NCBI RefSeq assembly: GCF_937129435.1
Contig: NZ_CAKZNF010000089.1
Span: forward strand, 1 to 64,000
Length of the DNA: 64,000 nucleotides
Direction of reading: 5' to 3'
Origin: an uncultured Parasphingopyxis sp.
Lineage (GTDB): Bacteria; Pseudomonadota; Alphaproteobacteria; Sphingomonadales; Sphingomonadaceae
A model generated the notes under the pieces. That model searched no databases. It had not been told where the DNA came from and was given only the letters and a program-made list of their open reading frames with translations. Within the stretch, counting starts at the first letter, position 1. Each line of letters opens with the position of its first letter. Position numbers and translations under genes: made by a program. Positions 1 to 8,292 of the stretch are shown here, in pieces.

Positions 1-315
1 CACTTCCTCATTGGCCGCTGTGAGCAGTGCCAGCGCGCGCGCGGCATCTGCCGCCACCTCGTCGAAGAACGCATCCGCCGCAGCGGCGTCGAGGCGCTGA
101 TAGTCGCGCTTCTTGGTGGGCGGCCCCACCCGCATCAGCACGCTGGCATCGAGCCCAACCCGGTGATGGCGATCCCCGCGGTGTCCGCTCATCAAGCGAC
201 CGCATCGATCGAAGCACCAGTGGGTGTGTTGATCGCGGCTGGTCAGGTGGAGTGTGTGCGCCGTGAGCGACACCTCGAGCTCGTTGTCCTCTCCACCCGG
301 TGCCGCAGACTTCAT
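1..315 (-). CDS. Unidentified protein, N-terminal part (runs off left edge)
   Basis: An open frame reads from an ATG at 313-315 to the window edge, giving 105 codons with no stop. A GAGGT Shine-Dalgarno sits 8 bases before the ATG, and the start lies 9 bases after the stop of the truncated dnaK, so the two could be co-transcribed. The visible protein has a His/Cys-rich stretch around residues 29-53 (motif HTHWCFDRCG followed by several His and Arg) and an Ala-rich, probably helical end. I do not recognise the family. Normally dnaJ or another conserved gene would follow dnaK, so this gene may belong to inserted or foreign DNA. Confidence 0.5.
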   Translation of the reverse strand, partial: MKSAAPGGEDNELEVSLTAHTLHLTSRDQHTHWCFDRCGRLMSGHRGDRHHRVGLDASVLMRVGPPTKKRDYQRLDAAAADAFFDEVAADAARALALLTAANEEV

Positions 316-324
316 CGTTTGACC

Positions 325-1776
325 TCAAGACTTGCGCTTGCCGAAGAGCTTGGCGTCGAGGCTGAACTCGACCTCGATCTGCGGCGTGCCGCGGGGGGCC
401 GGAGGGATGCCCTCCAGGTCGAACTGCCCGAGCAGCCGGTTGTCCGACGCCATCTCGCGCTCGCCCTGGCTGACCTTGATGGTCACGCTGGGCTGGTTGT
501 CCGCGGCGGTCGAGAAGACCTCCTTCTTGCTGGTCGGGATGGTCGTGTTCTTCTCGATGAGCTTGGTCATCACGCCGCCGAGAGTCTCGACGCCGAGGCT
601 CAGCGGGGTCACGTCGAGCAGCAGCACGTCCTTGACGTCGCCCTGCAGCACGCCGGCCTGGATCGCGGCGCCCATGGCGACGACCTCATCGGGATTGACG
701 CCGACATGCGGCTCCTTGCCGAAAAAGTCCTGCACGACGCTGCGCACCTTGGGCATGCGGGTCATGCCGCCGACCATGATGACTTCGTCGATTCCGCCCT
801 TGTCGACGCCGGCATCTTCCAGCGCCTTCTTGCACGGCTCGAGCGTGCGCTTGATCAGGTCGCCGACCAGCTTTTCGAGGTCCGAGCGGCTGATCGTCTT
901 GACCAGATGCTTCGGGCCGTTCTGATCGGCCGTGATGAAGGGCAGGTTGACCTCGGTCGACTGGGCGCTGGAAAGCTCGATCTTCGCCTTTTCGGCGGCT
1001 TCCTTCAGCCGCTGAAGGGCGAGTTTGTCGCCGCGCAGGTCGATGCCCTCGGCCTTCTTGAACTCGTCGGCCAGGAATTCGACGATCTTGCTGTCGAAGT
1101 CCTCACCGCCGAGGAACGTGTCGCCATTGGTCGACTTCACCTCGAACACGCCGTCGCCGATCTCGAGGATCGAGATGTCGAACGTGCCGCCGCCAAGGTC
1201 GTAAACGGCGATCGTTTTGCCGTCGTTCTTCTCGAGCCCATAAGCGAGCGCGGCCGCGGTCGGCTCGTTAATGATGCGCAGGACTTCGAGGCCGGCGATC
1301 TTGCCGGCGTCCTTGGTCGCCTGACGCTGGGCATCGTTGAAATAGGCCGGAACGGTGATCACCGCCTGCTCGACCGTCTCGCCGAGATAGCTTTCGGCGG
1401 TTTCCTTCATCTTCTGCAGGATGAAGGCGCTGATCTGCGACGGGCTGTACTTCTCGCCCTTCGCCTCGACCCAGGCGTCGCCATTGTCGGCCTTGACGAT
1501 GTCATAGGGGACGAGCTCCATGTCCTTCTTGGTCATGGGATCGTCGAAGCGGCGGCCGATCAGGCGCTTCACCGCGAAGATCGTATTGTCCGGGTTGGTG
1601 ACGGCCTGGCGCTTGGCCGGCTGGCCGATCAGGCGCTCGCCATCCTTGGTGAAGGCGACCATCGACGCGGTCGTCCGCGCGCCTTCCGAATTTTCGATCA
1701 CCTTCGGTTTGCCGCCTTCCATGACGGCGACGCACGAGTTGGTCGTGCCAAGGTCGATTCCGATAACTTTTGCCAT
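325..1776 (-). CDS. dnaK: Chaperone DnaK (Hsp70), C-terminally truncated
   Basis: The protein begins with the Hsp70 phosphate-1 motif ([11 protein letters not shown], residues 5-15), then the [10 protein letters not shown] motif near residue 195 and the linker [12 protein letters not shown] near 385, so the ATPase domain is complete and typical of alphaproteobacteria. The substrate-binding beta domain starts normally but stops in the strand that usually reads IEVTFDIDANG: here it becomes [17 protein letters not shown] and ends. Length is 483 residues against about 630-640 for the family, so the last beta strands and the whole helical lid are missing. As drawn it could hydrolyse ATP but would hold substrate poorly. 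The truncation may be real (recombination) or an assembly join at about 328-372. Confidence 0.9.
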   Translation of the reverse strand: MAKVIGIDLGTTNSCVAVMEGGKPKVIENSEGARTTASMVAFTKDGERLIGQPAKRQAVTNPDNTIFAVKRLIGRRFDDPMTKKDMELVPYDIVKADNGDAWVEAKGEKYSPSQISAFILQKMKETAESYLGETVEQAVITVPAYFNDAQRQATKDAGKIAGLEVLRIINEPTAAALAYGLEKNDGKTIAVYDLGGGTFDISILEIGDGVFEVKSTNGDTFLGGEDFDSKIVEFLADEFKKAEGIDLRGDKLALQRLKEAAEKAKIELSSAQSTEVNLPFITADQNGPKHLVKTISRSDLEKLVGDLIKRTLEPCKKALEDAGVDKGGIDEVIMVGGMTRMPKVRSVVQDFFGKEPHVGVNPDEVVAMGAAIQAGVLQGDVKDVLLLDVTPLSLGVETLGGVMTKLIEKNTTIPTSKKEVFSTAADNQPSVTIKVSQGEREMASDNRLLGQFDLEGIPPAPRGTPQIEVEFSLDAKLFGKRKS

Positions 1777-1868
1777 GTCTTCTTACCTCTTGAATTTCCC
1801 CAATAGTGGCGGAGCCGGAGACTCCCCTTGTTAGAAGCGAAAGCCGCCGGCGCGGCGTTATGCTTGGC

Positions 1869-1897
1869 GATATAGGTGGGGTTTTCCTTGCTGCAAG
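1869..1897 (-). promoter_or_regulatory. Possible heat-shock (RpoH) promoter of dnaK
   Basis: Read on the minus strand, CTTGCAG is followed about 15-17 bases later by CCTATAT, close to the alphaproteobacterial sigma-32 pattern (CTTGAA, then CYTATNT). It lies about 95 bases upstream of the dnaK ATG. No CIRCE palindrome is visible here. The match is by eye only. Confidence 0.4.
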
Positions 1898-1933
1898 AAC
1901 CCGGGCCCCCTAAGGCGTGCGCGCTGTTCAGAT

Positions 1934-2419
1934 ATGGGATTTTTCATGCGATTTCCGGCCATTTTCTCCGCCCTTCTCGTCCTCGCGGCTTGCTCGCCCG
2001 GCGGCGACGACGCGCCGGCCGATCCGGTCGAGAATGCCTGGGTCCGCCTGCCCGCCGTCGACGGCCGGCCGGCGGCGGCCTATTTCGATCTCAATGGCGG
2101 CGAGGCTGGCGACACGCTGCTGGCGATCGACAGCCCGCGCGTCGAGACGATCGAGCTGCACGAGACGATGGAGATGGAGGGCGGCATGGACGGCGCGATG
2201 CGGATGCAGCCGGTCATGTCCGTCGAAATCCCGGCAGACGAAACCGTCTCCTTCGCGCCGGGCGGTCTGCACGCGATGCTGTTCGACATCGACGACGACG
2301 TCACGCCGGGTACGCCGCTGACGCTCAATTTCCGCTTCGACAGCGGCCGCGACATCCAGGTCGAAGCGGTCACGATCGGCGTCGGCGACGAACCGCCTTT
2401 CAGCGACGAAAATAACTAG
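1934..2419 (+). CDS. PCu(A)C-type periplasmic copper chaperone, lipoprotein
   Basis: A small exported copper-binding protein of the PCu(A)C (DUF461) family, which delivers Cu(I) to cytochrome oxidase in the periplasm. The first 20 residues form a lipoprotein signal ending in the lipobox LAAC (Cys20). The family metal site is visible as Met91-X21-His113-X-Met115, with an extra His76/Met79/Met81/Met85 cluster just before. The length of 161 residues suits the family. A second ATG at 1946 (MRFPAIF) keeps the signal peptide, is preceded by GGGA, and may be the true start. It is divergent from dnaK with no neighbouring copper genes. Confidence 0.85.
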   Translation: MGFFMRFPAIFSALLVLAACSPGGDDAPADPVENAWVRLPAVDGRPAAAYFDLNGGEAGDTLLAIDSPRVETIELHETMEMEGGMDGAMRMQPVMSVEIPADETVSFAPGGLHAMLFDIDDDVTPGTPLTLNFRFDSGRDIQVEAVTIGVGDEPPFSDENN

Positions 2420-2556
2420 CCTTCGCCTGTGATTGAGATCACAGGACTTTGTGCCGCGTTCATCGCTCCGACATGCGAAAGCTGCTGTTGGAGCGATCGG
2501 TCGCGACGCCGCCGGTTCTCACCGGCCGGCTTTTGGAGAAGGGGGATTTTTTCGAC

Positions 2557-3432
2557 ATGATTCACGTCCGCGTTGTTCTTGCCGCCATGACGGCAACCGC
2601 ACTGGCCGTTCCGGCCGCAGCCCAGGATTACAGCCTCGACCCGGCCTACGGCACGGTCGACCTGGAGGTGGGCTTCCTGCCCGACCCGCACCGCGTCGAC
2701 CTGCAGTCGGGCGGCACCATCGATGCCGGCGAAGCGATCGGCGGCGAGTGCATCGGCTTTATCGCCGACGCGCCCGATTTCCGGTTGAATTATACGGCAG
2801 GTGATTTGCCGCTGTTTATCCGATCGCAGTCCGAAGAGGATACGACACTCGTGGTCAACGGACCGGATGGCAACTGGTCCTGCAACGATGACGGCCCCGC
2901 CGGCCTCGATCCCGAAGTCGTCTTTACGAGCCCGGCAAGCGGCCAGTACGACATCTGGGTCGGCACCTTTGGCGAACCGGCCAATTACGCAGCGCAGTTG
3001 CAGATTTCGGAGATTCCGTCCGCAGGCGCCGTGCTCGATATCGGCGCCGATCCGACCTATGAGACGGTCGACCTCGCGGCCGGCTTCCTACCCGATCCCT
3101 ATGTGGTCGAACTCGATTCCGGTGGCCCGATCGATGCGGCGACAGAGATCGGCGGCGATTGCACCGGCTATATCTTCGGTGCCCCGGATGTACGGCTGAA
3201 CTACGATTCGAGCGGCGGACCCCTGTCCATTGCGGCCTTCTCCGAAACCGATACCACACTCGTCGTGAACGATCCCGGCGGCAACTGGGTCTGCGCCGAC
3301 GATACCGGCGAAAGCCTCGATCCCGCGGTCTGGTTCGACAGCGCGCCAAGCGGCCAGTACGACATCTGGGTCGGCACCTATGGCGAACCGGAAATCGCGC
3401 CTGCCCGGCTCGAGATTTCCGAACTCGAATAG
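2557..3432 (+). CDS. Exported protein made of two tandem repeats, function unknown
   Basis: The chosen ATG follows a strong GGAGAAGGGGG ribosome site. Residues 1-23 form a signal peptide ending VPAAAQ, so the 291-residue product should be periplasmic or outer-surface. The mature part is two copies of a domain of about 130 residues. Each contains VDLxxGFLPDP, then a GG(E/D)C motif, DTTLVVN, a central NWxC, and closes with SGQYDIWVGTxGEP. Each copy has two Cys, possibly paired. The domain resembles the pre-peptidase-like beta-sandwich modules seen at the ends of secreted proteins, but there is no catalytic domain. Function is not known. Confidence 0.75.
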   Translation: MIHVRVVLAAMTATALAVPAAAQDYSLDPAYGTVDLEVGFLPDPHRVDLQSGGTIDAGEAIGGECIGFIADAPDFRLNYTAGDLPLFIRSQSEEDTTLVVNGPDGNWSCNDDGPAGLDPEVVFTSPASGQYDIWVGTFGEPANYAAQLQISEIPSAGAVLDIGADPTYETVDLAAGFLPDPYVVELDSGGPIDAATEIGGDCTGYIFGAPDVRLNYDSSGGPLSIAAFSETDTTLVVNDPGGNWVCADDTGESLDPAVWFDSAPSGQYDIWVGTYGEPEIAPARLEISELE

Positions 3433-3450
3433 ACCGGCTTCCGTCGCTTC

Positions 3451-3486
3451 GCGCCGGTATCCCCGCGAGGGCGGGGGTACCGGCGC
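3451..3486. repeat. Intergenic hairpin
   Basis: Two 16-base arms (GCGCCGGTATCCCCGC and GCGGGGGTACCGGCGC, one mismatch) surround a 4-base loop just after the two-repeat protein gene. There is no T-run, so it may be a repeat element rather than a classical terminator, although its position suits an RNA end. Confidence 0.6.
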
Positions 3487-3553
3487 GCCATTATCAGCCG
3501 TCTTGGGGATCCGGAGATTCCCGTGACGCGGAAATTCAGGCTAAGGCGTCCAG

Positions 3554-4018
3554 ATGGCGCATCTTTCCCGCCCCCTCACGAACGGCGAACGCAACCTCGC
3601 CGCGAGCATCTTCGGTAACGCGATCGACTATGAGCGCGTGAAGCTGCACCGGAAGAAGTGGTTTCCTTTCCAGCCGGTCAAGACGCTGATGGCGCCGACG
3701 GGCGGTATCTGGTTTCACCCCAAAGGCCCCTTCTGGCGCGAGGATTTTGCCGACGCCCCGCTTCGCCTTCAGGGCCTGTTCCTGCACGAGATGACGCACG
3801 TCTGGCAGTGGCAGCAGGGCATCTTCCTTCCCATCCGCCGCCACGCCTTCTGCCGCTACGACTACGCCCTGAAACCGGGCCAGCCGCTGGTGAAATACGG
3901 GATCGAGCAGCAAGCGGAGATCGTGCGGCACACGTTCCTTTTGCGGGAGGGAAAGGCGCTGGCGGGGGCGCCGGGGCTCGCGAGCTATGAGGCCATTCTG
4001 CCGTTCAGGCCGTCCTGA
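3554..4018 (+). CDS. 'vgr-related' protein with HExxH metal motif
   Basis: This 154-residue cytoplasmic-looking protein carries HEMTHVWQ at residues 78-85, a zinc HExxH motif like that of minimal metallopeptidase domains. Many sphingomonad genomes carry close relatives annotated 'vgr related protein'; the link to type VI secretion VgrG is nominal only. The surroundings (GGIWFHPKG before, LRLQGLFL just ahead of the motif) resemble DUF4157-type putative peptidase domains. No signal peptide is seen and no partner genes are adjacent. Catalytic activity is inferred from the motif alone. Confidence 0.65.
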   Translation: MAHLSRPLTNGERNLAASIFGNAIDYERVKLHRKKWFPFQPVKTLMAPTGGIWFHPKGPFWREDFADAPLRLQGLFLHEMTHVWQWQQGIFLPIRRHAFCRYDYALKPGQPLVKYGIEQQAEIVRHTFLLREGKALAGAPGLASYEAILPFRPS

Positions 4019-4120
4019 CGCTACGGCATGGGGACGGCAGCGCTTGCACAAGGCGCAATCCATTGCTAGCGGCGGTGCATCACCGGGCGGCCCAACCCGC
4101 GCCCGGACCAAGAGACATCG

Positions 4121-5278
4121 ATGGAGCTTTCAACCTACGGCATGTCGCGGGAACGCGGCTATCTTTCCGACTTCGAGATCGACGAAATCTTCCTTCCCGA
4201 CGACTTTCTGGAGATCGAGGGCGCGGCGGAGGAACTGTCCGGCCTGATCACCACCGGCCGCGTCCGTCACTGGCTGGACGACCTGCCCACGCCCGATATC
4301 GAAACCTTCCTTGCCGAGGCGAGCGATGCCGAGATTCGCGCCGCGATGGTGCGCTATTCCTTTCTCGTTCAGGCCTATGTCTGGGGCGAAGAGAACGCGC
4401 CGGCCGCCCTCCCCGCCAATCTCGCGGTGCCGATGGTCGCAATCGCGGATCGGCTGGGCCAGGCGCCGCTGCTCCCCTATTCCGGCTATGTGCTCGACAA
4501 CTGGTACCGGCTCGACAAGGCCGAAGGCATCACGCTCGACAATATCGCGATGCTGCAAAATTTCCTCGGCGGGATGGACGAGAACTGGTTCGTCCTCGTC
4601 CATGTCGCGATCGAGGCGGAGGCCGGCCGGGGGCTGGAGATCGCGACCGAGCTCGTCGCCGCGTCGAACGACGGCGATGCGGCGCAGGTCGAAGCGCTGC
4701 TGACCGAGATGAACACGGTGTGGGACCGGATCAACGCGCATTTCGATCGCATGCCCGAACGCTGCGATCCCTATATCTATTTCCAGCGCGTGCGGCCTTA
4801 TATCCATGGCTGGAAGAACAACCCGGCAACGCCCGACGGCATCGTCTATGAAGGCGTCGAGAAGTTCGGCGGCAAACCGCAGGCCTTTCGCGGCCAAACG
4901 GGGTCGCAGTCGAGCATCGTCCCGGCGATGGACGCGCTTTTCAACGTCAGCCACGAAAATGACCCGCTGCGCGAATATCTCGACGAGCTGCACGAATACC
5001 GGCCTGTCCCGCATCGCCGCTTCATCGAAGATTTGGCCGCAGCCAGCGAACTGCGCGTCTTCGCGGCGGGATCGCATTCGGGCGTCAAGGATGCGTTCAA
5101 CGCGTGCGTCGAGCAGGTCGCGCGCTTTCGTACGCGGCATCTGGAGTACGCCGCGAGTTACATCAACAAGCAGGCGCAGGGCGCCACGGGCAACGATACC
5201 GATGTCGGCACCGGCGGCACGCCGTTCATGAAGTATCTGAAAAAGCATCGCGACGAGAACCGCGCCCAGCGGGTTTAG
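4121..5278 (+). CDS. Indoleamine 2,3-dioxygenase-family haem protein
   Basis: At 385 residues this matches the indoleamine 2,3-dioxygenase/PrnB-like fold, all-helical cytosolic haem enzymes that open the indole ring of tryptophan or related indoles. Visible family marks are FRG (256-258), the following GSQSS, the proximal-ligand motif PVPHRRF with His298, and the glycine-rich loop GTGGT near 363-367. Kynurenine-pathway genes (formamidase, kynureninase) are not next to it, so its substrate is unclear. A second in-frame ATG occurs at residue 8. It stands alone, with a palindromic repeat downstream. Confidence 0.75.
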   Translation: MELSTYGMSRERGYLSDFEIDEIFLPDDFLEIEGAAEELSGLITTGRVRHWLDDLPTPDIETFLAEASDAEIRAAMVRYSFLVQAYVWGEENAPAALPANLAVPMVAIADRLGQAPLLPYSGYVLDNWYRLDKAEGITLDNIAMLQNFLGGMDENWFVLVHVAIEAEAGRGLEIATELVAASNDGDAAQVEALLTEMNTVWDRINAHFDRMPERCDPYIYFQRVRPYIHGWKNNPATPDGIVYEGVEKFGGKPQAFRGQTGSQSSIVPAMDALFNVSHENDPLREYLDELHEYRPVPHRRFIEDLAAASELRVFAAGSHSGVKDAFNACVEQVARFRTRHLEYAASYINKQAQGATGNDTDVGTGGTPFMKYLKKHRDENRAQRV

Positions 5279-5303
5279 GGCATTGTCGTCGTCGTAAATC
5301 CGC

Positions 5304-5397
5304 CGTCATTGCGAGCGGAGCGAAGCAATCCAGAGCCAAGCAGGTCGCCACCTTCTGCTCTGGATTGCCGCGTCGCCTTCGTCTCCTCGCAATGACG
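5304..5397. repeat. Palindromic interspersed repeat, copy 1 (CGTCATTGCGAG family)
   Basis: A 94-base element begins CGTCATTGCGAGCGGAGCG and ends with the inverted CTCGCAATGACG; inner arms read AATCCAGAGC and GCTCTGGATT. A second copy is at 23917-24010. Such elements are common between genes in sphingomonads and related alphaproteobacteria. Confidence 0.85.
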
Positions 5398-5505
5398 ATG
5401 CGGCGTAGTCCGAGATGTGGAACATGGCTGGTGTAGTTGCGGCTCCGGTTGCTCCGCCGCAGGGGTCGGTCTAGACTCCTCCGACAGGGATGATCGGGGG
5501 ATCAA

Positions 5506-6507
5506 ATGGCACGGTTGCTTTCTGCTTTGCTGACGGGGCTCTTCGCGGCGATGCTGCTGATTCCGGCGATGGCGCATGGCCAGCGCCCGCCGCCGCCCGA
5601 CCTGCCGGACCTGCCGGCAACGCCACAGATGAGCCAGACCGGCTATCCCGAATGCCGGGAGGATTGGCGGCGCTACGGCGAGCCGTATGAACAGGCAGCC
5701 GAAACCAATCGCTGCACCGCTGCGCTCGATCGCTACCATGCGCAGGTGTTGATGCCGTTCACGCAGCAGCTGATCGCGCATCAGAACGCGATCCGCGGCA
5801 TTTACGAAGAGCAGGTGCAGAACGATTTCCGGTATACGCAGGAGCAGGCGGACGGTTTCTACGCCCGCGTGACGGCGGAACATGAAGCCTCGAACCTCGA
5901 TGGTGCGCACGCCGCGCTCTATCGCGAGATGCTGGCGCGCTACGAAGGCGACCGCGCCTATCAGCAAGCCGTATTCTGCCGGATGACCGACTGCCGCGAC
6001 GCCAGCCTGCTCGCAGCGCTGCCTGCCGACTTGGATGCCGGGGGCGGTGGTGGGAATGGCGAACGCTCGGCCCGGCGCCGGGACGGCGGCGATGGCGATC
6101 AGTGCGGCACCGAGCGCGCCGGCGGCGGATTGCTGGGCGGGATATTGGGCGGCGTGATCGGCAGCCGCACCGGGCTCGGCAGTGTCGCAGGCTCGCTGAT
6201 CGGTGCTGCGAGCGGAACGCTGCTCGCGCAGATTGCCTGCAACCTGACCGAAGAGGAACAGGAACTCGCCGCAGAAGCGACGGTGGAAGTGACCGAACAG
6301 GAGGAAGTCGGCGCCCGCTCCGAATGGACGAGCCCGACGCGCGAAGGTGTCAGCGGATCGTCCGAGGTGACGGCGATGAATTCGCAGCCCAACGGCACGC
6401 GCTGCCTGACGATTACCGACATCGCGATCATCGACGGCGAAGAAATCAGCCTTGAAAAGGAAATGTGCCGAGCACCGGGAGAGAGCCGCTACACGCTGAA
6501 CGCTTGA
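5506..6507 (+). CDS. Exported protein with glycine-zipper segment, function unknown
   Basis: The first 30 residues form a signal peptide (LLSALLTGLFAAMLLIPAMA), so the 333-residue product is envelope-located. The N-terminal half is helical and Cys-containing. Near residues 206-240 comes a glycine-zipper stretch (GGGLLGGILGGVIGS, then GSLIGAASG) like those of outer-membrane-associated lipoproteins and surface antigens, followed by an acidic segment and a C-terminal domain of about 80 residues. I do not recognise a specific family. It converges on grpE with a structured repeat between. Confidence 0.6.
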   Translation: MARLLSALLTGLFAAMLLIPAMAHGQRPPPPDLPDLPATPQMSQTGYPECREDWRRYGEPYEQAAETNRCTAALDRYHAQVLMPFTQQLIAHQNAIRGIYEEQVQNDFRYTQEQADGFYARVTAEHEASNLDGAHAALYREMLARYEGDRAYQQAVFCRMTDCRDASLLAALPADLDAGGGGGNGERSARRRDGGDGDQCGTERAGGGLLGGILGGVIGSRTGLGSVAGSLIGAASGTLLAQIACNLTEEEQELAAEATVEVTEQEEVGARSEWTSPTREGVSGSSEVTAMNSQPNGTRCLTITDIAIIDGEEISLEKEMCRAPGESRYTLNA

Positions 6508-6509
6508 TG

Positions 6510-6571
6510 TGTCAGACTCGACCTGACGGTCGAGCGCCGCACCGGCGCTTTGGCGTAGCCAAAGTCTGACA
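6510..6571. repeat. Multi-hairpin repeat with TGTCAGACT/AGTCTGACA ends
   Basis: Terminal inverted arms TGTCAGACT and AGTCTGACA enclose three small hairpins: TCGACC/GGTCGA, GCGCC/GGCGC and TTTGGC/GCCAAA. It lies just beyond the grpE stop and shares its ends and the CGACC...GGTCGAG hairpin with the larger element at 8293-8428. Confidence 0.7.
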
Positions 6572-6587
6572 ATCAAAAACGAAAATC

Positions 6588-7181
6588 CTATTCCGGCTTC
6601 TTCGCCACCCCGACCAGCGCCGGCCGTAGCAGCCGGTCCCTGATCACATAGCCTCGCTGCATCACCTGCACGATCGTGCCCGGTTCGGCGTCGGCACTCG
6701 GGATTTCGACCATGGCCTGGTGGATGTTGGGGTCGAGTTCGCCCTCCGTTTCCACCGCTTCGATGCCATGCTTGCGAAAGACCGTCTCGATCTCCTTGCC
6801 CGTCGCCTCGAGTCCCGCAACAAGGCCTTTCCACTTCTCGTCCTCGCGCAGTTCGCTCGGGATCGCGGCAAGCGCGCGTTCCAGATTGTCGGCAACCGAC
6901 AGGATATCGCGCGCGAAATTGGTCGCCGCGTAATCGGAGGCCTTTTGCCGCTCTTGCTCCAGCCGCCGGCGCGTATTCTGTTCCTCGGCGCGCGCATAGA
7001 GTACGTCCTGCTTCGCCTTTTCGAGCTCTTCCTCGAGTTCCGCGATCCGGTCATGCTCTGCCAGTTCGGGTGCCTCGTCCGCGGTTTCCTCGCGCAGGCT
7101 CTCGGGCACGCCTTCCAGCTCCGCCTTCGCCTCGTCGGACAAATTTTCGTTCGTTCGATCTTCGGTCTTTTCGCCGTTCAT
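6588..7181 (-). CDS. grpE: Nucleotide exchange factor GrpE
   Basis: GrpE releases ADP from DnaK and so resets the Hsp70 cycle in the cytoplasm. The 197-residue protein has the expected acidic N-terminus, a long coiled coil (about residues 45-85, ending NTRRRLEQERQKASDYAA), the four-helix segment with DILSVADNLERAL, and the C-terminal beta domain with the family signature DPNIHQAM...IVQVMQRGYVIRDRLLRPA. It follows hrcA on the same strand with a gap of 10 bases, the usual heat-shock arrangement. dnaK is about 5 kb away, oriented the same way but not contiguous. Confidence 0.97.
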   Translation of the reverse strand: MNGEKTEDRTNENLSDEAKAELEGVPESLREETADEAPELAEHDRIAELEEELEKAKQDVLYARAEEQNTRRRLEQERQKASDYAATNFARDILSVADNLERALAAIPSELREDEKWKGLVAGLEATGKEIETVFRKHGIEAVETEGELDPNIHQAMVEIPSADAEPGTIVQVMQRGYVIRDRLLRPALVGVAKKPE

Positions 7182-7191
7182 TTTCGTTCCG

Positions 7192-8235
7192 TCAGGTCAT
7201 GAGTTTCGACAACGTCTGTGCCGTGAAGTCCACCATGGGCACGACCCGCGCATAGTTCAAGCGTGTCGGCCCGATCACGCCGACCACGCCGACCACCTGC
7301 CCCTCGGCATCGTGATAGGGCGAGGCGATGACCGAGGAGCCGGAAAGCGAGAAGAGCTTGGTTTCCGATCCGATGAAGATCTTCATCGCCTGCGCCTCGC
7401 GTGCGCTGTCGAGAAGCCGTGAAATCTCTTCCTTGCCTTCGAGTTCGTCGAGAAGCTGGCGGACACGATCGAGATCGGCGCTGGCGCTGTCGTCGAGCAG
7501 GTTCGCCTGGCCGCGCACGATCAGCACGGGCCGCTCCGCGCCGTCCTTCGACCATGTCGCAAGCCCGCGCGAAATGAGGTCGCGCGCCGCATCGTCGAGC
7601 GCGGCCTTGCCGCGGCCGATCTCCTGTTCCAGCCGCTCCTTCGCCTGTTCGAGCGTCAGCCCGGCAAGCCGGCTGCTGACATAATTCGCCGCCTCGGTGA
7701 GCGTCGAGGACGGGACGGGGCTGGGAAGATCGACGACGCGGTTTTCGACGCTGCCGTCCGACCCCACGAGCACCGCCAGCGCCTGCCCGTCCGACAGCGG
7801 CACGAAGCCGAACTGGCTAAGCACCGGCTCGCGCTTCGGCACCAGAACGATCCCGGCGCAGGACGAAAGGCCCGACAATGCCGCCGTCGTCTGCGCCAGC
7901 GCCTCCTCGACCGGGCCTTCTTCGCCGACTTGCGCTTCGATCGCGCGCCGCTCGGCCATCGACAAGCGGCTTGCCTGCATCATCCCGTCGACGAACAGCC
8001 GCAGCCCGGTCTCGGTCGGAATCCGGCCGGCGCTGGTGTGCGGCGCCGCCAGCAGGCCATATTCCTCCAGATCCTGCATCACGTTGCGGATCGAGGCAGG
8101 CGAGAGGCTCAGCCCGGCCTCGCGTGCGATCGTGCGCGAGCCGATGGGCGTGCCATGCTCCAGAAAACCTTCGACCACGCTGCGAAACACCGCCCGCGCC
8201 CGGTCCGATAGTTCATGTACGCTCGATTGCACCAT
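7192..8235 (-). CDS. hrcA: Heat-inducible transcription repressor HrcA
   Basis: HrcA represses chaperone operons by binding CIRCE palindromes and is itself stabilised by GroEL. The ATG at 8235 (MVQSSVHELSDRARAVF) gives 347 residues, the usual length; the open frame continues upstream only through a repeat element, so the longer form is unlikely. The N-terminal winged helix contains GSRTIAREAGLSLSPASIRNVMQDLEE in two pieces (GSRTIAREAG; SPASIRNVM), followed by the GLL..PHTSAGRIPT signature. The GAF-like C-terminal domain ends with GVIGPTRLNYARVVPMVDF. grpE lies downstream. No CIRCE site is visible in this window. Confidence 0.96.
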   Translation of the reverse strand: MVQSSVHELSDRARAVFRSVVEGFLEHGTPIGSRTIAREAGLSLSPASIRNVMQDLEEYGLLAAPHTSAGRIPTETGLRLFVDGMMQASRLSMAERRAIEAQVGEEGPVEEALAQTTAALSGLSSCAGIVLVPKREPVLSQFGFVPLSDGQALAVLVGSDGSVENRVVDLPSPVPSSTLTEAANYVSSRLAGLTLEQAKERLEQEIGRGKAALDDAARDLISRGLATWSKDGAERPVLIVRGQANLLDDSASADLDRVRQLLDELEGKEEISRLLDSAREAQAMKIFIGSETKLFSLSGSSVIASPYHDAEGQVVGVVGVIGPTRLNYARVVPMVDFTAQTLSKLMT

Positions 8236-8292
8236 GACCGATATGTAGAAACTGTGCGTGCCGTGCGCCAGTCGGGTGTTCGGAGGTTTGTT

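Noticed and set aside
163-1806. Long open frame on the plus strand opposite dnaK
   Set aside because: It is the antisense shadow of a strongly conserved chaperone gene in GC-rich DNA and has no recognisable protein features.
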